A stretch of DNA of 64,000 nt from an uncultured Methanobrevibacter sp. (GTDB taxonomy: Archaea; Methanobacteriota; Methanobacteria; Methanobacteriales; Methanobacteriaceae): NCBI RefSeq assembly GCF_946404245.1, contig NZ_CAMJCX010000002.1, positions 1 to 64,000 on the forward strand, read 5' to 3'. A program made the translations under genes and the position numbers. The notes beneath the pieces were generated by a model that ran no database searches, was not told the origin of the DNA, and saw only the letters and a program-made list of their open reading frames with translations. Shown one piece after another: positions 20,894 to 31,354 of this stretch (its first letter is position 1; the number at the start of each line of letters is the position of its first letter).

Positions 20894-21482
20894 TTACTTT
20901 CCCATTAACTTTTTTTAATATTAAAGCTATTGCATAGGTTATAGCTAAAATAACTATAGTCCATAATATTGAATGTGATATTGGCTGTTGATAAATTCGT
21001 AAAAAAGGATATGGTCCTTCAACTATTTTTAAAATATTTAAAACAATCATTATTGCCGCATAGATTAGAGTAAAATAGAGTCCTTTAATTGCATTAATAT
21101 TTTCGTACTTTTCAAGCAATGCAAATGACAATATTGCTAAAATAGGGCATAATGTATGGTGGTACAGCATTGATCCATTGAATAGCAGGTGATATAGCCC
21201 CAAATCTGTTGTCCAGGACAGTACTGTCAAGACAATTATTAATGTCAATGTTGTGGAAACGACTGCAACAAATCTGAAGGATTCAAACCAGGTAGGCAAT
21301 TCCTTATTTTTTGAAATATAAATCAAAAAGATTATTGAAGATATCAATAGCAGTAAATTGCTGTCTTCAGTGTAATATTCTAATGAAGTGATTCCTAATT
21401 TACTAAAAACTAATATAAATCCAATTATTTCTAAAATAACTATCAATGAGTTAATTATTATATTGATGTTTTTGGAATTCAT
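20886..21482 (-). CDS. Pr6Pr-like membrane protein
   Basis: Six [12 protein letters not shown] motif. Confidence 0.6.
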   Translation of the reverse strand: MNSKNINIIINSLIVILEIIGFILVFSKLGITSLEYYTEDSNLLLLISSIIFLIYISKNKELPTWFESFRFVAVVSTTLTLIIVLTVLSWTTDLGLYHLLFNGSMLYHHTLCPILAILSFALLEKYENINAIKGLYFTLIYAAIMIVLNILKIVEGPYPFLRIYQQPISHSILWTIVILAITYAIALILKKVNGKVII

Positions 21483-21513
21483 TTTATCTTTTTTTTAAGG
21501 AGTGATGTAAATA

Positions 21514-22083
21514 TCACTGTTCTAAATCGTTTTCAATTTCTTTTATTACTCTTGCAGGAACGCCCACAGCAAGGGAATTGTCCGGGATGTCTTTTGTAAC
21601 TACTGCTCCTGCTCCAACAACTACGTTATTGCCAATTGTTACTCCTGGAAGAATTGTCACGTTTCCTCCTAGCCAAACATCATTTCCAATTCTGACTTCA
21701 CTGGCTTGCCCTAAATGTTCTCTTCTTTTTTTAGGAGATAACGGGTGGCCAACAGTCGTAATTAGCGTATTTGGCCCAATCATTACATTGTCGCCAATAT
21801 ATACCTCTTTAATGTCCAATATTGTTAAATTAAAGTTTCCAGTAAAATTGCTTCCGATGTGGATGTTTTTTCCATTGTCAAAGCAAAATCTTTTGGCTAT
21901 CCAAACCTTTTCACCGACAGAACCTAAAATTTCACTTAAGACTTCATGCTGTTTGTCCAAATCATCTTCGGCAAGTGAATTGAATATGTTTGCGTTTTCA
22001 ATTGCATGTAATTTCATCAATGAAATTTCTTCATCATCATAGCAGTATTCAAGACCTGCTTTCATTTTTTCCATTTCATTCAT
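21514..22083 (-). CDS. Maltose/galactoside O-acetyltransferase-like (left-handed beta helix)
   Basis: Hexapeptide repeats, VWLGGNVTILPGVTIGNNVVVGAGAVVTKDIP. Confidence 0.9.
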   Translation of the reverse strand: MNEMEKMKAGLEYCYDDEEISLMKLHAIENANIFNSLAEDDLDKQHEVLSEILGSVGEKVWIAKRFCFDNGKNIHIGSNFTGNFNLTILDIKEVYIGDNVMIGPNTLITTVGHPLSPKKRREHLGQASEVRIGNDVWLGGNVTILPGVTIGNNVVVGAGAVVTKDIPDNSLAVGVPARVIKEIENDLEQ

Positions 22084-22261
22084 AAAGATAATTATTTATT
22101 AAATTGAATTATAAATATTATCATACAAAATTATTATAATCTATTATAATTGTTTACTTTATGTTAGATTGAATTTCATTCTAAACTACTTGTTTGGTTA
22201 TTTAAGTTATAATAATTTGATGTTGGTAATTTTAGGTTAAAAAAATATTTTATGTGGTGTA

Positions 22262-22960
22262 ATGTTTAAAAAAAGTGCTATTTTAATTATTATTGCATTT
22301 ATTTTTATTTGTTCGATCACGACCATCAATGCTTATGAAATTGATGAAAATCAAACTGATGATTTTCAATTAGAAGTTTCTGAACCTGAAGATGTTGCTT
22401 CTCAAGAGGTGTTATCCGTTCCTGAGTCTAATGAATCAACTTTAAATAGTGATGATGAAGCAAATGAATCTGGAGCATATATTGTATTGGATAATGATGC
22501 GGATAAGGAAAATATATATGTTGGCGATTATGTAACATGGATTCTAAAAGCTCATAATTTAGGTCCTGATGCAGCAAAAAACGTTAAAATTCATAATATA
22601 TTACCAAATGGCTTAAAATATATTAAACACACTGCCACTAAAGGAACATTCAATCCATCTACAGGTATTTGGAGTATAGGGGATTTAACTGTTGAAGAGG
22701 GTATCGTATTTTTATACATTACTACTAAAGCATTGACTGTGGGCGAAAAGATAAATGAAGCATATATTACTAGTGATACACTCAATACAAATAATGAAAC
22801 TTCTGAAGAGGAAGAAATTGACGTGTTTGCTAGGGATGACTCGAAAATATCTGTATTTGAAAAACATGCACATGCTAAAATGATGTATGAGACAGGAAAT
22901 CCTATATTTTTGATTTTCATGTCATTGTTAATGTTGTCAGTTCCAATTATCAAACGATAA
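22262..22960 (+). CDS. DUF11-domain secreted adhesin-like protein
   Basis: Signal peptide, DUF11-type repeat (WILKAHNLGPDAAKNVKIHNILPNGLKY), C-terminal TGNPI-TM-KR. Confidence 0.75.
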   Translation: MFKKSAILIIIAFIFICSITTINAYEIDENQTDDFQLEVSEPEDVASQEVLSVPESNESTLNSDDEANESGAYIVLDNDADKENIYVGDYVTWILKAHNLGPDAAKNVKIHNILPNGLKYIKHTATKGTFNPSTGIWSIGDLTVEEGIVFLYITTKALTVGEKINEAYITSDTLNTNNETSEEEEIDVFARDDSKISVFEKHAHAKMMYETGNPIFLIFMSLLMLSVPIIKR

Positions 22961-23117
22961 TTGGGAATTTATTTTTTTTGATATGAAACTTCTTTTAAAA
23001 TTATTTAAGAGATATTAATTTTAAATATCTTCCAAAAATTTAATTAGTTAATGCAATTAAATTTTATATTAGAAGTTATGAAAATCAATAAGTTCAATCT
23101 CTTTTTGGTATGATAAA

Positions 23118-24440
23118 ATGATTCTTAAAGTTAAAAATATTTCAGAAATTGGTGGGGTTGTAAAAGCACCTCCTTCAAAAAGTTATTCTCACAGAGCAGT
23201 AATTCTAGCTAGTTTAGCTAAAGGAACATCAAAACTTTATGATATGCTTTATTCAGAGGATACTTTAGCTTCAATTCGTGTTTGCAAAGCGTTAGGTGCA
23301 AAAATATCAAGAAATGATGATTATTTGGAAGTAAGTGGTACTGGCGGAAAACTTCACAACAGTCAGGATGCGCCTATTGATTTGGCAAATTCAGGAACCA
23401 CACTGAGATTAATGACATCAGTTTCAGCATTAAGCGATAATGAAGTTGTTTTAACAGGTGATGACTCACTTCAAACTCGTCCGATGGGATTGTTGATGAA
23501 TGCTTTATGGCCTTTAGGAATCGAAACAGAATCTTTAAATGATAATGAAAAAGCACCAATATTGATAAAGCCTGGTTATCATGGTGGTGAAACCAATATC
23601 TATGGTAATGTCAGTTCACAATTCATTTCATCAATTTTAATCTCTTCACCGCTGTCTGAAGTTGGTGTGACTTTATATGTTTTGCCTGAATTCAAATCAA
23701 AACCTTATGTCAACATGACATTGGATATCATGAGAAAATTCGGCGTCAAGGTTTTAAAAGGTTATTATTTAAAACATGAAAGCTGTGATAAGGAACATCA
23801 AAACTGCAAAATTGATGAGTTTAAGGTAATAAAACAGGATTATGTTGCATGCAATTACACTGTTGAAGGGGATTATTCATCAGCATCTTATCTTTTGGCA
23901 TTAATAGCTATTAATGGTGGAAGAGCTATAATTAAAAATTTATTCTTTGATTCAAAGCAGGGCGATAAGGTAATCTTGGATATTCTGCAAAAAATGGGAG
24001 CTACAATTATACGCGGTGAAGATTATGTCGAAATTGCATCAGAGGGTAATCTGAAAGCTATTGATGTTGATTTATCCAATGCTCCGGATTTGTTAATTAC
24101 TGTAGCTGTTTTAGCTGCAATGGCTGATGGAACAACAAACATTACTGGAGTTGCTCATGCCAGAGTTAAGGAGACTGATAGAATCGACACTACCTGTCGT
24201 GAGCTTGAAAAACTGGGTTGTAAACTGGAAGAGCATGAAGATGGAATGAGCATTACCGGGGGAGTTACCTCAGGTCGTGTTGACTCACATGGGGACCACA
24301 GGTTGGCAATGGCGTTTTCATTGATTGGTCTTAAGCATGACATTGAAATTACAAACGGAGAAGTATTTGATGTGTCATTTCCTAATTTTATTGAGGCAAT
24401 GGCAGAACTTGGATTTGAATTGGAGTTAAAAAATGAATAA
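23118..24440 (+). CDS. aroA: 3-phosphoshikimate 1-carboxyvinyltransferase
   Basis: [40 protein letters not shown]. Confidence 0.95.
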   Translation: MILKVKNISEIGGVVKAPPSKSYSHRAVILASLAKGTSKLYDMLYSEDTLASIRVCKALGAKISRNDDYLEVSGTGGKLHNSQDAPIDLANSGTTLRLMTSVSALSDNEVVLTGDDSLQTRPMGLLMNALWPLGIETESLNDNEKAPILIKPGYHGGETNIYGNVSSQFISSILISSPLSEVGVTLYVLPEFKSKPYVNMTLDIMRKFGVKVLKGYYLKHESCDKEHQNCKIDEFKVIKQDYVACNYTVEGDYSSASYLLALIAINGGRAIIKNLFFDSKQGDKVILDILQKMGATIIRGEDYVEIASEGNLKAIDVDLSNAPDLLITVAVLAAMADGTTNITGVAHARVKETDRIDTTCRELEKLGCKLEEHEDGMSITGGVTSGRVDSHGDHRLAMAFSLIGLKHDIEITNGEVFDVSFPNFIEAMAELGFELELKNE

Positions 24441-25062
24441 GGAAGAACGAGTAATTGAACTGATAAACCAGTTGGAAAATACTTTTGAGATAAGGACATT
24501 TCTGGACCATGACCCATACAAAGTGTTGGTAAGGACAATATTATCCCAAAGAACCCGTGATGAAAATACCGATCAGGCTACTGAGAACCTATTTAATAAA
24601 TATCCTGATATTTATGCAGTTGTTGAAGCTCCGATTGATGATGTAAAAGAGTTAATTAGGCCTGCCGGTTTTTATAATGTTAAAGCGGCCAGAATTCAGG
24701 AGGTGTCTCAAATATTGATTGACCAATATGGCGGAGAAGTTCCGGACACTGTTGAGGAGCTTGTAAAGCTTCCGGGTGTTGGAAGAAAAACTGCAAATTG
24801 TGTTATGGTTTTTGCATTTGAGCTACCTGCAATTCCTGTAGACACTCACGTTCACAGAATCTCAAATCGTTTAGGTCTTGTGGATACAAAAGATCCTGAG
24901 GATACTGAAGTTGATTTATGCAAAATTGCTCCTGAGGAGTTATGGATTAAGTTAAATGACTTGATGGTGCAGTTCGGTCAAAACATCTGCAAGCCTATTG
25001 GTCCTCAGTGTGAAATTTGCCCGTGTACTGAGATTTGCGATTATTATTCTGAAAATATTTAA
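24433..25062 (+). CDS. nth: Endonuclease III
   Basis: [17 protein letters not shown] Hh[16 protein letters not shown]-terminal 4Fe-4S cysteines. Confidence 0.95.
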   Translation: MNKEERVIELINQLENTFEIRTFLDHDPYKVLVRTILSQRTRDENTDQATENLFNKYPDIYAVVEAPIDDVKELIRPAGFYNVKAARIQEVSQILIDQYGGEVPDTVEELVKLPGVGRKTANCVMVFAFELPAIPVDTHVHRISNRLGLVDTKDPEDTEVDLCKIAPEELWIKLNDLMVQFGQNICKPIGPQCEICPCTEICDYYSENI

Positions 25063-25111
25063 TTATTTTTTTTCTTTTTTCCAAAACATTTATAAAGTAA
25101 AACAATGTTAT

Positions 25112-25140
25112 ATAACAATAGTTATTATAACGAATGTTAT
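25112..25140. promoter_or_regulatory. Two tandem palindromes ATAAC-N4-GTTAT upstream of cysK
   Basis: ATAACAATAGTTAT (25112-25125) and ATAACGAATGTTAT (25127-25140). Confidence 0.6.
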
Positions 25141-25207
25141 ATTAACTTTTAATATAACCCTTTTAATATACCAGTAAAACCAATTAAATAATATAGGAGA
25201 AAAAAAC

Positions 25208-26155
25208 ATGGCAAATATACCTGAATTAAAAAGAGGAGTATTGGACAGCATTACTGATGCTATCGGAAACACTCCAATCGTAAGATTAAACAATTTAACA
25301 AAAGATATGGAAGCAGAAGTTGACGTAAAAATTGAATCATTCAACCCAACCGGAAGTGTAAAAGACAGAGTTGCCGTTGCAATGATTGAAGATGCAGAAG
25401 AAAAAGGTCTTTTAAAACCTGGTGCAACAATAATTGAGCCTACAAGCGGAAACACAGGAATTGGTCTTGCATTTGCAGCAGCTGCAAAAGGCTACAAACT
25501 GATATTGACCATGCCTGACACCATGTCCATTGAAAGAAGAAAATTCCTAAGTGTTTTAGGAGCTGAACTGGTACTGACACCAGGTGCAGACGGAATGGGA
25601 GGAGCTATTGCAAAGGCAAATGAACTCAACGAGCAAACAGAAGGATCCATTATTTTAGGTCAGTTCGACAACCCTGCAAACGTAAAAATCCACTCTGAAA
25701 CTACTGCTCAGGAAATCTTAAGGGATACTGAAGGAAAAGTCGACATTGTCATTGGTGGTGTAGGTACCGGTGGAACAATCACAGGAATCGGTAAAGTTTT
25801 AAAAGAGGAAGTTCCAGGTGTTAAAATCGTTGCGGTCGAACCGAAAGATTCCCAAACTTTAGGTAAAGGTGAAAAAGGACCACACAAAATCCAGGGTATC
25901 GGTGCAGGATTCGTTCCATCCATTTATGACGGCGATGTCATTGATGAGATTATTCCTGTTGCAAACGAGGATGCAGGAAACACTTTGCTCGCCCTTGCAA
26001 AAGAGGAAGGTATTTTTTCCGGTATTTCATCAGGAGCTGCAACCTGGGCAGCACTAGATTTAGCTAAAAAAGAAGAAAATAAAGGTAAAAGAATAATAGC
26101 AATTTTACCTGACAATGGAGAAAGATATCTCTCCGTAGACTGGTTATTTGATTAA
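25208..26155 (+). CDS. cysK: Cysteine synthase A
   Basis: NPTGSVKDRVAVAMIEDAE, EPTSGNTGIGLAF, GGVGTGGTITGIG. Confidence 0.95.
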   Translation: MANIPELKRGVLDSITDAIGNTPIVRLNNLTKDMEAEVDVKIESFNPTGSVKDRVAVAMIEDAEEKGLLKPGATIIEPTSGNTGIGLAFAAAAKGYKLILTMPDTMSIERRKFLSVLGAELVLTPGADGMGGAIAKANELNEQTEGSIILGQFDNPANVKIHSETTAQEILRDTEGKVDIVIGGVGTGGTITGIGKVLKEEVPGVKIVAVEPKDSQTLGKGEKGPHKIQGIGAGFVPSIYDGDVIDEIIPVANEDAGNTLLALAKEEGIFSGISSGAATWAALDLAKKEENKGKRIIAILPDNGERYLSVDWLFD

Positions 26156-26215
26156 GAATAACTATTTATACTATATGTTATATTATATAATATTATAATA
26201 AATTGGAGATTTCAA

Positions 26216-26920
26216 ATGTTCGACGGTTTAAGAAGTGAGATTCAGGCTGTAAAAGATAAGGACCCCGCAGCACGTTCTACATTAGAAATATTTTTGTGCT
26301 ATCCGGGTTTTTATGCATTACTGTTCCATAGGGTAAGTCATTGGCTGTGGAATCACTCTCTTAAACTGCTTGCCCGTATGAATTCAAATTTAGCCAGATT
26401 TATAACTGGAATTGAAATCCATCCGGGTGCAACATTCGGCAAAAGAGTTTTCATTGATCACGGAATGGGTGTTGTTGTTGGTGAAACAGCAATTGTTGGC
26501 GATGATGTGCTGATATATCAGGGAGTAATCCTTGGTGGTACCAGTACTGAAAAAACAAAAAGACATCCTACCATTGAAGACGGTGTGATTATCGGAGCAG
26601 GCGCTAAAGTAATGGGTAACATTACAATAGGCAAATATTCCAAGATAGGTACCGGAGCGGTTGTCCTGAAGGATGTTCCTCCGGAATCAACCTGTGTTGG
26701 GGTTCCTGGCCGTATAGTTAAACATAAAGGGGTACGTAAAAAGGTCGACCTTGACCACGACAAGCTTCCTGACCCTGTTGCTGATGCATTCAGAACAATT
26801 GAAAAACATCTTCAGGATAATGACAAGCGTTTTGAAATCTTATTTGACAAGCATGGAATATGTTTGACAGAGGATATCCGAGATGAACAACAAGATTTAG
26901 AGGATTTGTTTAAAAAATAG
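26216..26920 (+). CDS. cysE: Serine O-acetyltransferase
   Basis: [30 protein letters not shown], hexapeptide repeats. Confidence 0.95.
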   Translation: MFDGLRSEIQAVKDKDPAARSTLEIFLCYPGFYALLFHRVSHWLWNHSLKLLARMNSNLARFITGIEIHPGATFGKRVFIDHGMGVVVGETAIVGDDVLIYQGVILGGTSTEKTKRHPTIEDGVIIGAGAKVMGNITIGKYSKIGTGAVVLKDVPPESTCVGVPGRIVKHKGVRKKVDLDHDKLPDPVADAFRTIEKHLQDNDKRFEILFDKHGICLTEDIRDEQQDLEDLFKK

Positions 26921-26931
26921 AAGGGATTTTT

Positions 26932-27312
26932 ATGAAACCACCTTGTGAAATCGTAGTATGGTATGTAATACCAGCAATCAGATCAGAACTGGCAAAAGAA
27001 CTATTGAATTTGGGAATGAAACAGAAAGATGTTTCCGAACTCATGGACATCACTCAACCTGCAGTTTCCCAGTACATTACAGATAAAAGAGGCAGCGGAA
27101 TAAAACTTGATGATAATGTAAGAGGCATGATTCATGAATTCGCACGCCAATTGTCTGAAGGTGAAGCAACTAAAGCAGATTTAATTCCAAGAACCTGCAA
27201 AATATGCAAAAACGTAAGGACAATCGATGTTTTGGAACAGCTCAACATTGACAAGTCTGAACTTAGTGAAGATTGTGAAAGTTGCATTGGTTCTGAGCTT
27301 GAAGCAAAGTAA
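26932..27312 (+). CDS. XRE-type HTH transcriptional regulator with CxxC...CxxC C-terminus (COG2522-like)
   Basis: MKQKDVSELMDITQPAVSQYI HTH; TCKICKNV...EDCESC. Confidence 0.8.
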   Translation: MKPPCEIVVWYVIPAIRSELAKELLNLGMKQKDVSELMDITQPAVSQYITDKRGSGIKLDDNVRGMIHEFARQLSEGEATKADLIPRTCKICKNVRTIDVLEQLNIDKSELSEDCESCIGSELEAK

Positions 27313-27390
27313 ATTTGTAAAATATTGGAAAATATAGTAAACTATTTAAACTATTAATTACCAATATTTTATTATCCTATTAATTTTAGT

Positions 27391-27461
27391 GGCAAGTTTA
27401 CCGAGTGGCTTAGGTGTGTGGCTGCAGACCATAATACGGGGGTTCAAATCCCTCACTTGCC
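27391..27461 (+). tRNA. tRNA-Cys (GCA)
   Basis: Acceptor GGCAAGT/ACTTGCC, anticodon stem TGTGG-CTGCAGA-CCATA, T-arm GGTTCAAATCC; no encoded CCA. Confidence 0.93.
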
Positions 27462-27494
27462 TTTTACAATTACTATTTTTTGAGGTTATTTTTT

Positions 27495-28841
27495 ATGGAA
27501 ATTTATTCAACTTTAACTCGCAGTAAAGAGAATTTTGTGACTATTAATGATAACAGAGTTAACCTATTTGTATGCGGTCCGACCGTTTATGATGATGCTC
27601 ATATCGGACACGGAAGAACATACATATCATTTGATACTATTAAAAGATATCTGGAATTTAAGGGATATGCAGTATTCTATATCCAGAACGTAACTGACAT
27701 TGACGATAAGATTATCAACAGATCAAAAGAAAGCGGAATTCCGGCTGACGTGCTTGCACGCAAGTTTGAAAAACGCTACCGCGAAGATATGCACAAACTG
27801 AATGTGGACGGTGTTAATCTCTTTGCAAGGGCAACCGACCACGTTCCGGAAATTTTAGACCAGATTCAAAGACTGATTGATAAAGGTTATGCTTATGAAA
27901 CCGAAGACGGAGTATACTTTGAAATAGACAAGTTTCCTGAATTCGGTAAGTTATCCAACAGAAACGTTGAAGAGCTTGAATCCCACAGGGACCTTGCTGA
28001 TACAACCAAGAAAAATCCGCAGGACTTTGCACTATGGAAAAAACGTGAAGGTGTGGACGAGCCTACCTGGCCTTCCCCATGGGGAGACGGAAGACCTGGA
28101 TGGCACATTGAAGACACAGCAATCACCGAGTTCTACTTCGGACCTCAGTACGATGCACACGGCGGCGGTCTTGACTTGATTTTCCCTCACCATGAAGCTG
28201 AAATCACACAGATGGAAGCGGTTTCAGGTAAAGCTCCTATGGTTAAATTCTGGCTTCACACTGGATTTTTAAATGTGAACGGGGAAAAGATGTCAAAATC
28301 CCTGCATAACTTCATTACAATCCGTGAACTTCTTGAAGACTGGGATGCTGAAACCTTCAGGTTCTTTGTACTGTCCACTCACTACAGAAGCCCTATTGAC
28401 TTTTCAAAAGATTCACTTCACCAGTCCGAAAAAAGTCTTGATAGAATCAGAAAATACTATGAGCTATTGGATGTTGAAGTAGATGACGGGGAATATGAAT
28501 GCGATGCATTGGCTCCTCACAAAAAAGAGTTCTTTGACAGCATGGATGATGACTTTAACACTCCGAAAGCTATTGCTTCAATATTCGGTCTGATTAATGA
28601 CACCAAAAATGATTTAAGTGATTATTCAGATGAGGATAAAAAAGCTATCAAGGCATTCCTTGATGATGCCGCTCATATTTTTGGAGTTAGCTTTGAGATT
28701 GAAGAGGTCTCTGCAGGATCTGATGATTTGCTTAACTTAATTTCAGAAGTAAGATCAGAGTTAAGAGCTAATAAACAATATGACTTATCTGATAAAATCC
28801 GTGATAACCTGCAGGCATTAGGTTATGAAATTAACGATTAA
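27495..28841 (+). CDS. cysS: Cysteine--tRNA ligase
   Basis: VCGPTVYDDAHIGHGRTYISFDT, GGGLDLIFPHHEAEI, KMSKS; start probably ATG 27495. Confidence 0.96.
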   Translation: MEIYSTLTRSKENFVTINDNRVNLFVCGPTVYDDAHIGHGRTYISFDTIKRYLEFKGYAVFYIQNVTDIDDKIINRSKESGIPADVLARKFEKRYREDMHKLNVDGVNLFARATDHVPEILDQIQRLIDKGYAYETEDGVYFEIDKFPEFGKLSNRNVEELESHRDLADTTKKNPQDFALWKKREGVDEPTWPSPWGDGRPGWHIEDTAITEFYFGPQYDAHGGGLDLIFPHHEAEITQMEAVSGKAPMVKFWLHTGFLNVNGEKMSKSLHNFITIRELLEDWDAETFRFFVLSTHYRSPIDFSKDSLHQSEKSLDRIRKYYELLDVEVDDGEYECDALAPHKKEFFDSMDDDFNTPKAIASIFGLINDTKNDLSDYSDEDKKAIKAFLDDAAHIFGVSFEIEEVSAGSDDLLNLISEVRSELRANKQYDLSDKIRDNLQALGYEIND

Positions 28842-29007
28842 GGGAATTTATTTCTCTTCTTTTTTTTATTTTAATTAAAATTAGTTTTTTTAGAATGGGA
28901 CTTACTTTTTTTTGATAAGATATTTATTTTTTGTATAAAATATTTAAAAAAAGGGAGGTTAAAAGCAGGATGGGTTTTTTTCCGGCTTTTAAATTAGGTC
29001 AATGAAT

Positions 29008-29475
29008 TTATCTTTTTCTTAATACTGCGCCTGCGCCTAATACTGTGGTTACTCCGAGTAAGAGCAGGATTGGGTTACCGGTTGCTAACATGTGGTGAGC
29101 AGCAGTTGCGTTAGCTGTTTGGTTTTGTACAGCTTGTGCGGTTGTGTTTGCGGTTGTGTTTGCGGTTGCGTTGTCAGTTGCGTTTCCGGTTGCATTGGTT
29201 GGTTCTCCTGCTGCTTCGTCGTGTGCGTAGTCAGGATCTATTTCCGGTGCACCTGGGTGTCCGTTTTCCACATTTCCGTTGTACTGGCTTCCAGCCCAGC
29301 CGCCATCATATGCATCATCAATGTCATCGAAGTCAGGGTGGTCGCCAACACCCATGTCGTCTACAGCGCTAAGGTATGTTCCGTCCATGTCAGCATCTGC
29401 TGCGCATACGGCGCCTGCGGATGCAATTACACAAAATATTGCAAGTAATGTTAATAGTTTTTTTGTTATGTTCAT
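29008..29475 (-). CDS. Secreted acidic, Asn/Thr/Ala-rich cell-surface protein
   Basis: Signal peptide MNITKKLLTLLAIFCVIASAGAVCAA, N-A-T repeats (N-glycosylation sequons), C-terminal TGNPILLLLGV..RKR. Confidence 0.7.
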   Translation of the reverse strand: MNITKKLLTLLAIFCVIASAGAVCAADADMDGTYLSAVDDMGVGDHPDFDDIDDAYDGGWAGSQYNGNVENGHPGAPEIDPDYAHDEAAGEPTNATGNATDNATANTTANTTAQAVQNQTANATAAHHMLATGNPILLLLGVTTVLGAGAVLRKR

Positions 29476-29590
29476 TATAATCACCCTTGAATTTAATTTA
29501 ATTCGAGGCAAGTTAGTTTGTTTTGGAGGAAAAATAACTTGCTTCACACAATTAATTATATAATCAAGACCATATATAAAGTTTTTCGAA

Positions 29591-29608
29591 TGTAAGTGCT
29601 CACTTGCA
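29591..29608. promoter_or_regulatory. Inverted repeat TGTAAGTG-CT-CACTTGCA upstream of the minus-strand secreted protein promoter
   Basis: 7 of 8 bp paired, just upstream of TATA-like sequence (about 29572-29580, minus strand). Confidence 0.35.
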
Positions 29609-29829
29609 TCTTAAAAAAAGAAAAAAAGCAAAAATAACAGATTATAATAAAAAATAATCTATATGAAACTTTAACTGGTTATATGTCAATTTTTTTGGAG
29701 AGTTTCAATGGTTATTTTCACGGTTTTTCTTGAAGCTTCAAAGTATAGGCTATTTATTTGAATTGCTGGGTCATGTTCAATTTGAATTTTGATTCAATGA
29801 TGAAATATAACAATGTTTATATACTAAAA

Positions 29830-29863
29830 ATAACAAATGTTATATCTGTATAACATAAGTTAT
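29830..29863. promoter_or_regulatory. Two ATAAC-N4-GTTAT palindromes, 20 bp centre-to-centre
   Basis: ATAACAAATGTTAT (29830-29843), ATAACATAAGTTAT (29850-29863). Confidence 0.6.
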
Positions 29864-29916
29864 AATTTATTTTTTGTAGTTGTTATTTAGGCATACAAAA
29901 CATTTAAATATAAAAA

Positions 29917-29952
29917 ATAACTATTGTTATATAGTAATATAACACGTGATAT
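29917..29952. promoter_or_regulatory. ATAAC-N4-GTTAT palindrome plus a degenerate copy
   Basis: ATAACTATTGTTAT (29917-29930), ATAACACGTGATAT (29939-29952) upstream of the 29988 gene. Confidence 0.55.
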
Positions 29953-29987
29953 ATTTACTGAAAATTAATTTATATAGGTGATTATTA

Positions 29988-31283
29988 ATGACAAATAAAA
30001 ATTATGGATTAGCAACATTAGGTGTACGCGCAGGTCAACAGCCTGACCCTGTAACCGGGGCCCAAGCAGTTCCGATTTATCAGACAACTTCATACGTATT
30101 CAAAGACTCAGATGAAGCTGCTAGGAGATTCGCCCTTCAAGAATTTGGACAAATTTACTCCAGATTAACCAATCCTACCAGCGATGTATTTGAAGCAAGA
30201 ATAGCTGCTATCGAAGGTGGAAACTCTGGTATTTCAACTGCAAGCGGTCTTGCAGCAATTTCATATGCAATATTAAATGTAACCGAACCTGGAGACAACA
30301 TTGTTTCAGCAGACAACCTCTACGGCGGAACTTACCAATTATTTAATTACACTTTCAAGGATCTCGCAAGAGATGTAAAATTTGTTGACTCTCAGGACTT
30401 GGATGCTTTTGAAGAGGCAATCGATGAGAAGACAAAGGCAATATATGTCGAATCAATCGGAAACCCAAAACTGGACGTCCCTGACTTCGAAGCTCTTGCA
30501 GAAATCGCACATTCACACGACATTCCATTAATCGTTGACAATACTGTCGGTGTAGGTTTAGTCAGGCCACTGGAACATGGTGCGGATGTCATTGCAGCAT
30601 CAGCAACCAAATATGTCGGCGGACACGGTACTGCAATTGGAGGATACATCGTGGATTCAGGTAAATTCAACTGGGGAAACGGCAAGTTTGCAAACTTCAC
30701 AAAACCTGACCCAAGCTACCACGGACTCGTATTCTGGGATGCATTCGGGGATGTTCCGGAACTCGGAAACCTTGCATTCACAGTAAGAATAAGGGCAAGA
30801 CTCTTAAGAGATCTTGGAGCAACCCAGGCACCAGTGCACAGCTTCATATTCCTGCAGGGACTTGAAAGCCTTGACGTCAGGGTAAAAAGACACTCAGAAA
30901 ACGCACTTAAAGTGGCTAAATTCCTCGAATCACACCCTAAAGTCAAATGGGTAAACTATCCTGGACTCGAATCCCATCCAACTTATGAAATCAACAAGAA
31001 ATACCTGAAAGACAACTTTGCGGGAATCTTGGGATTCGGTGTTGAAGGCGGAGAGGAAGCCGGAAGAAAAGTAATCGAAAAACTGGAATTATTCTCAATA
31101 CTTGCAAACATAGGTGATGCAAAAAGCCTTGCAATCCACCCTGCAAGTACAACACATCAGCAATTGTCTCCTGAAGAACAGGAAGCAACAGGTGTAACAC
31201 CGGACTTCATCAGGCTTTCCATAGGTTTGGAGGATGTGGATGACTTAATTGCTGATTTAAGTCAGGCTTTAGACAGTATCTAG
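29988..31283 (+). CDS. metY: O-acetylhomoserine aminocarboxypropyltransferase / sulfhydrylase
   Basis: Cys/Met PLP family; [45 protein letters not shown]. Confidence 0.9.
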   Translation: MTNKNYGLATLGVRAGQQPDPVTGAQAVPIYQTTSYVFKDSDEAARRFALQEFGQIYSRLTNPTSDVFEARIAAIEGGNSGISTASGLAAISYAILNVTEPGDNIVSADNLYGGTYQLFNYTFKDLARDVKFVDSQDLDAFEEAIDEKTKAIYVESIGNPKLDVPDFEALAEIAHSHDIPLIVDNTVGVGLVRPLEHGADVIAASATKYVGGHGTAIGGYIVDSGKFNWGNGKFANFTKPDPSYHGLVFWDAFGDVPELGNLAFTVRIRARLLRDLGATQAPVHSFIFLQGLESLDVRVKRHSENALKVAKFLESHPKVKWVNYPGLESHPTYEINKKYLKDNFAGILGFGVEGGEEAGRKVIEKLELFSILANIGDAKSLAIHPASTTHQQLSPEEQEATGVTPDFIRLSIGLEDVDDLIADLSQALDSI

Positions 31284-31354
31284 TTACTGTCTAATCACTT
31301 TAAATTTAAATAATTAAAAATTTTACATATTAAAAAACAATTGGGAGATAAAGA

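Noticed and set aside
26158-26181. ATAAC-N14-GTTAT ahead of cysE as an extended-spacing operator
   Set aside because: Half-sites are in very AT-rich DNA and the spacing differs from the five good sites; not counted.
29092-29448. Cys/Arg-rich ORFs on the plus strand (CVCGCVCGCV, RLCLRLCLRLRC)
   Set aside because: Exactly antisense to the Ala/Thr/Asn repeat of the secreted protein at 29008; shadow ORFs of a biased codon tract.
29887-29900. TTAGGCATACAAAA, a partial DtxR-like box near the O-acetylhomoserine sulfhydrylase
   Set aside because: Right half-site is lost (several mismatches); too weak to call.
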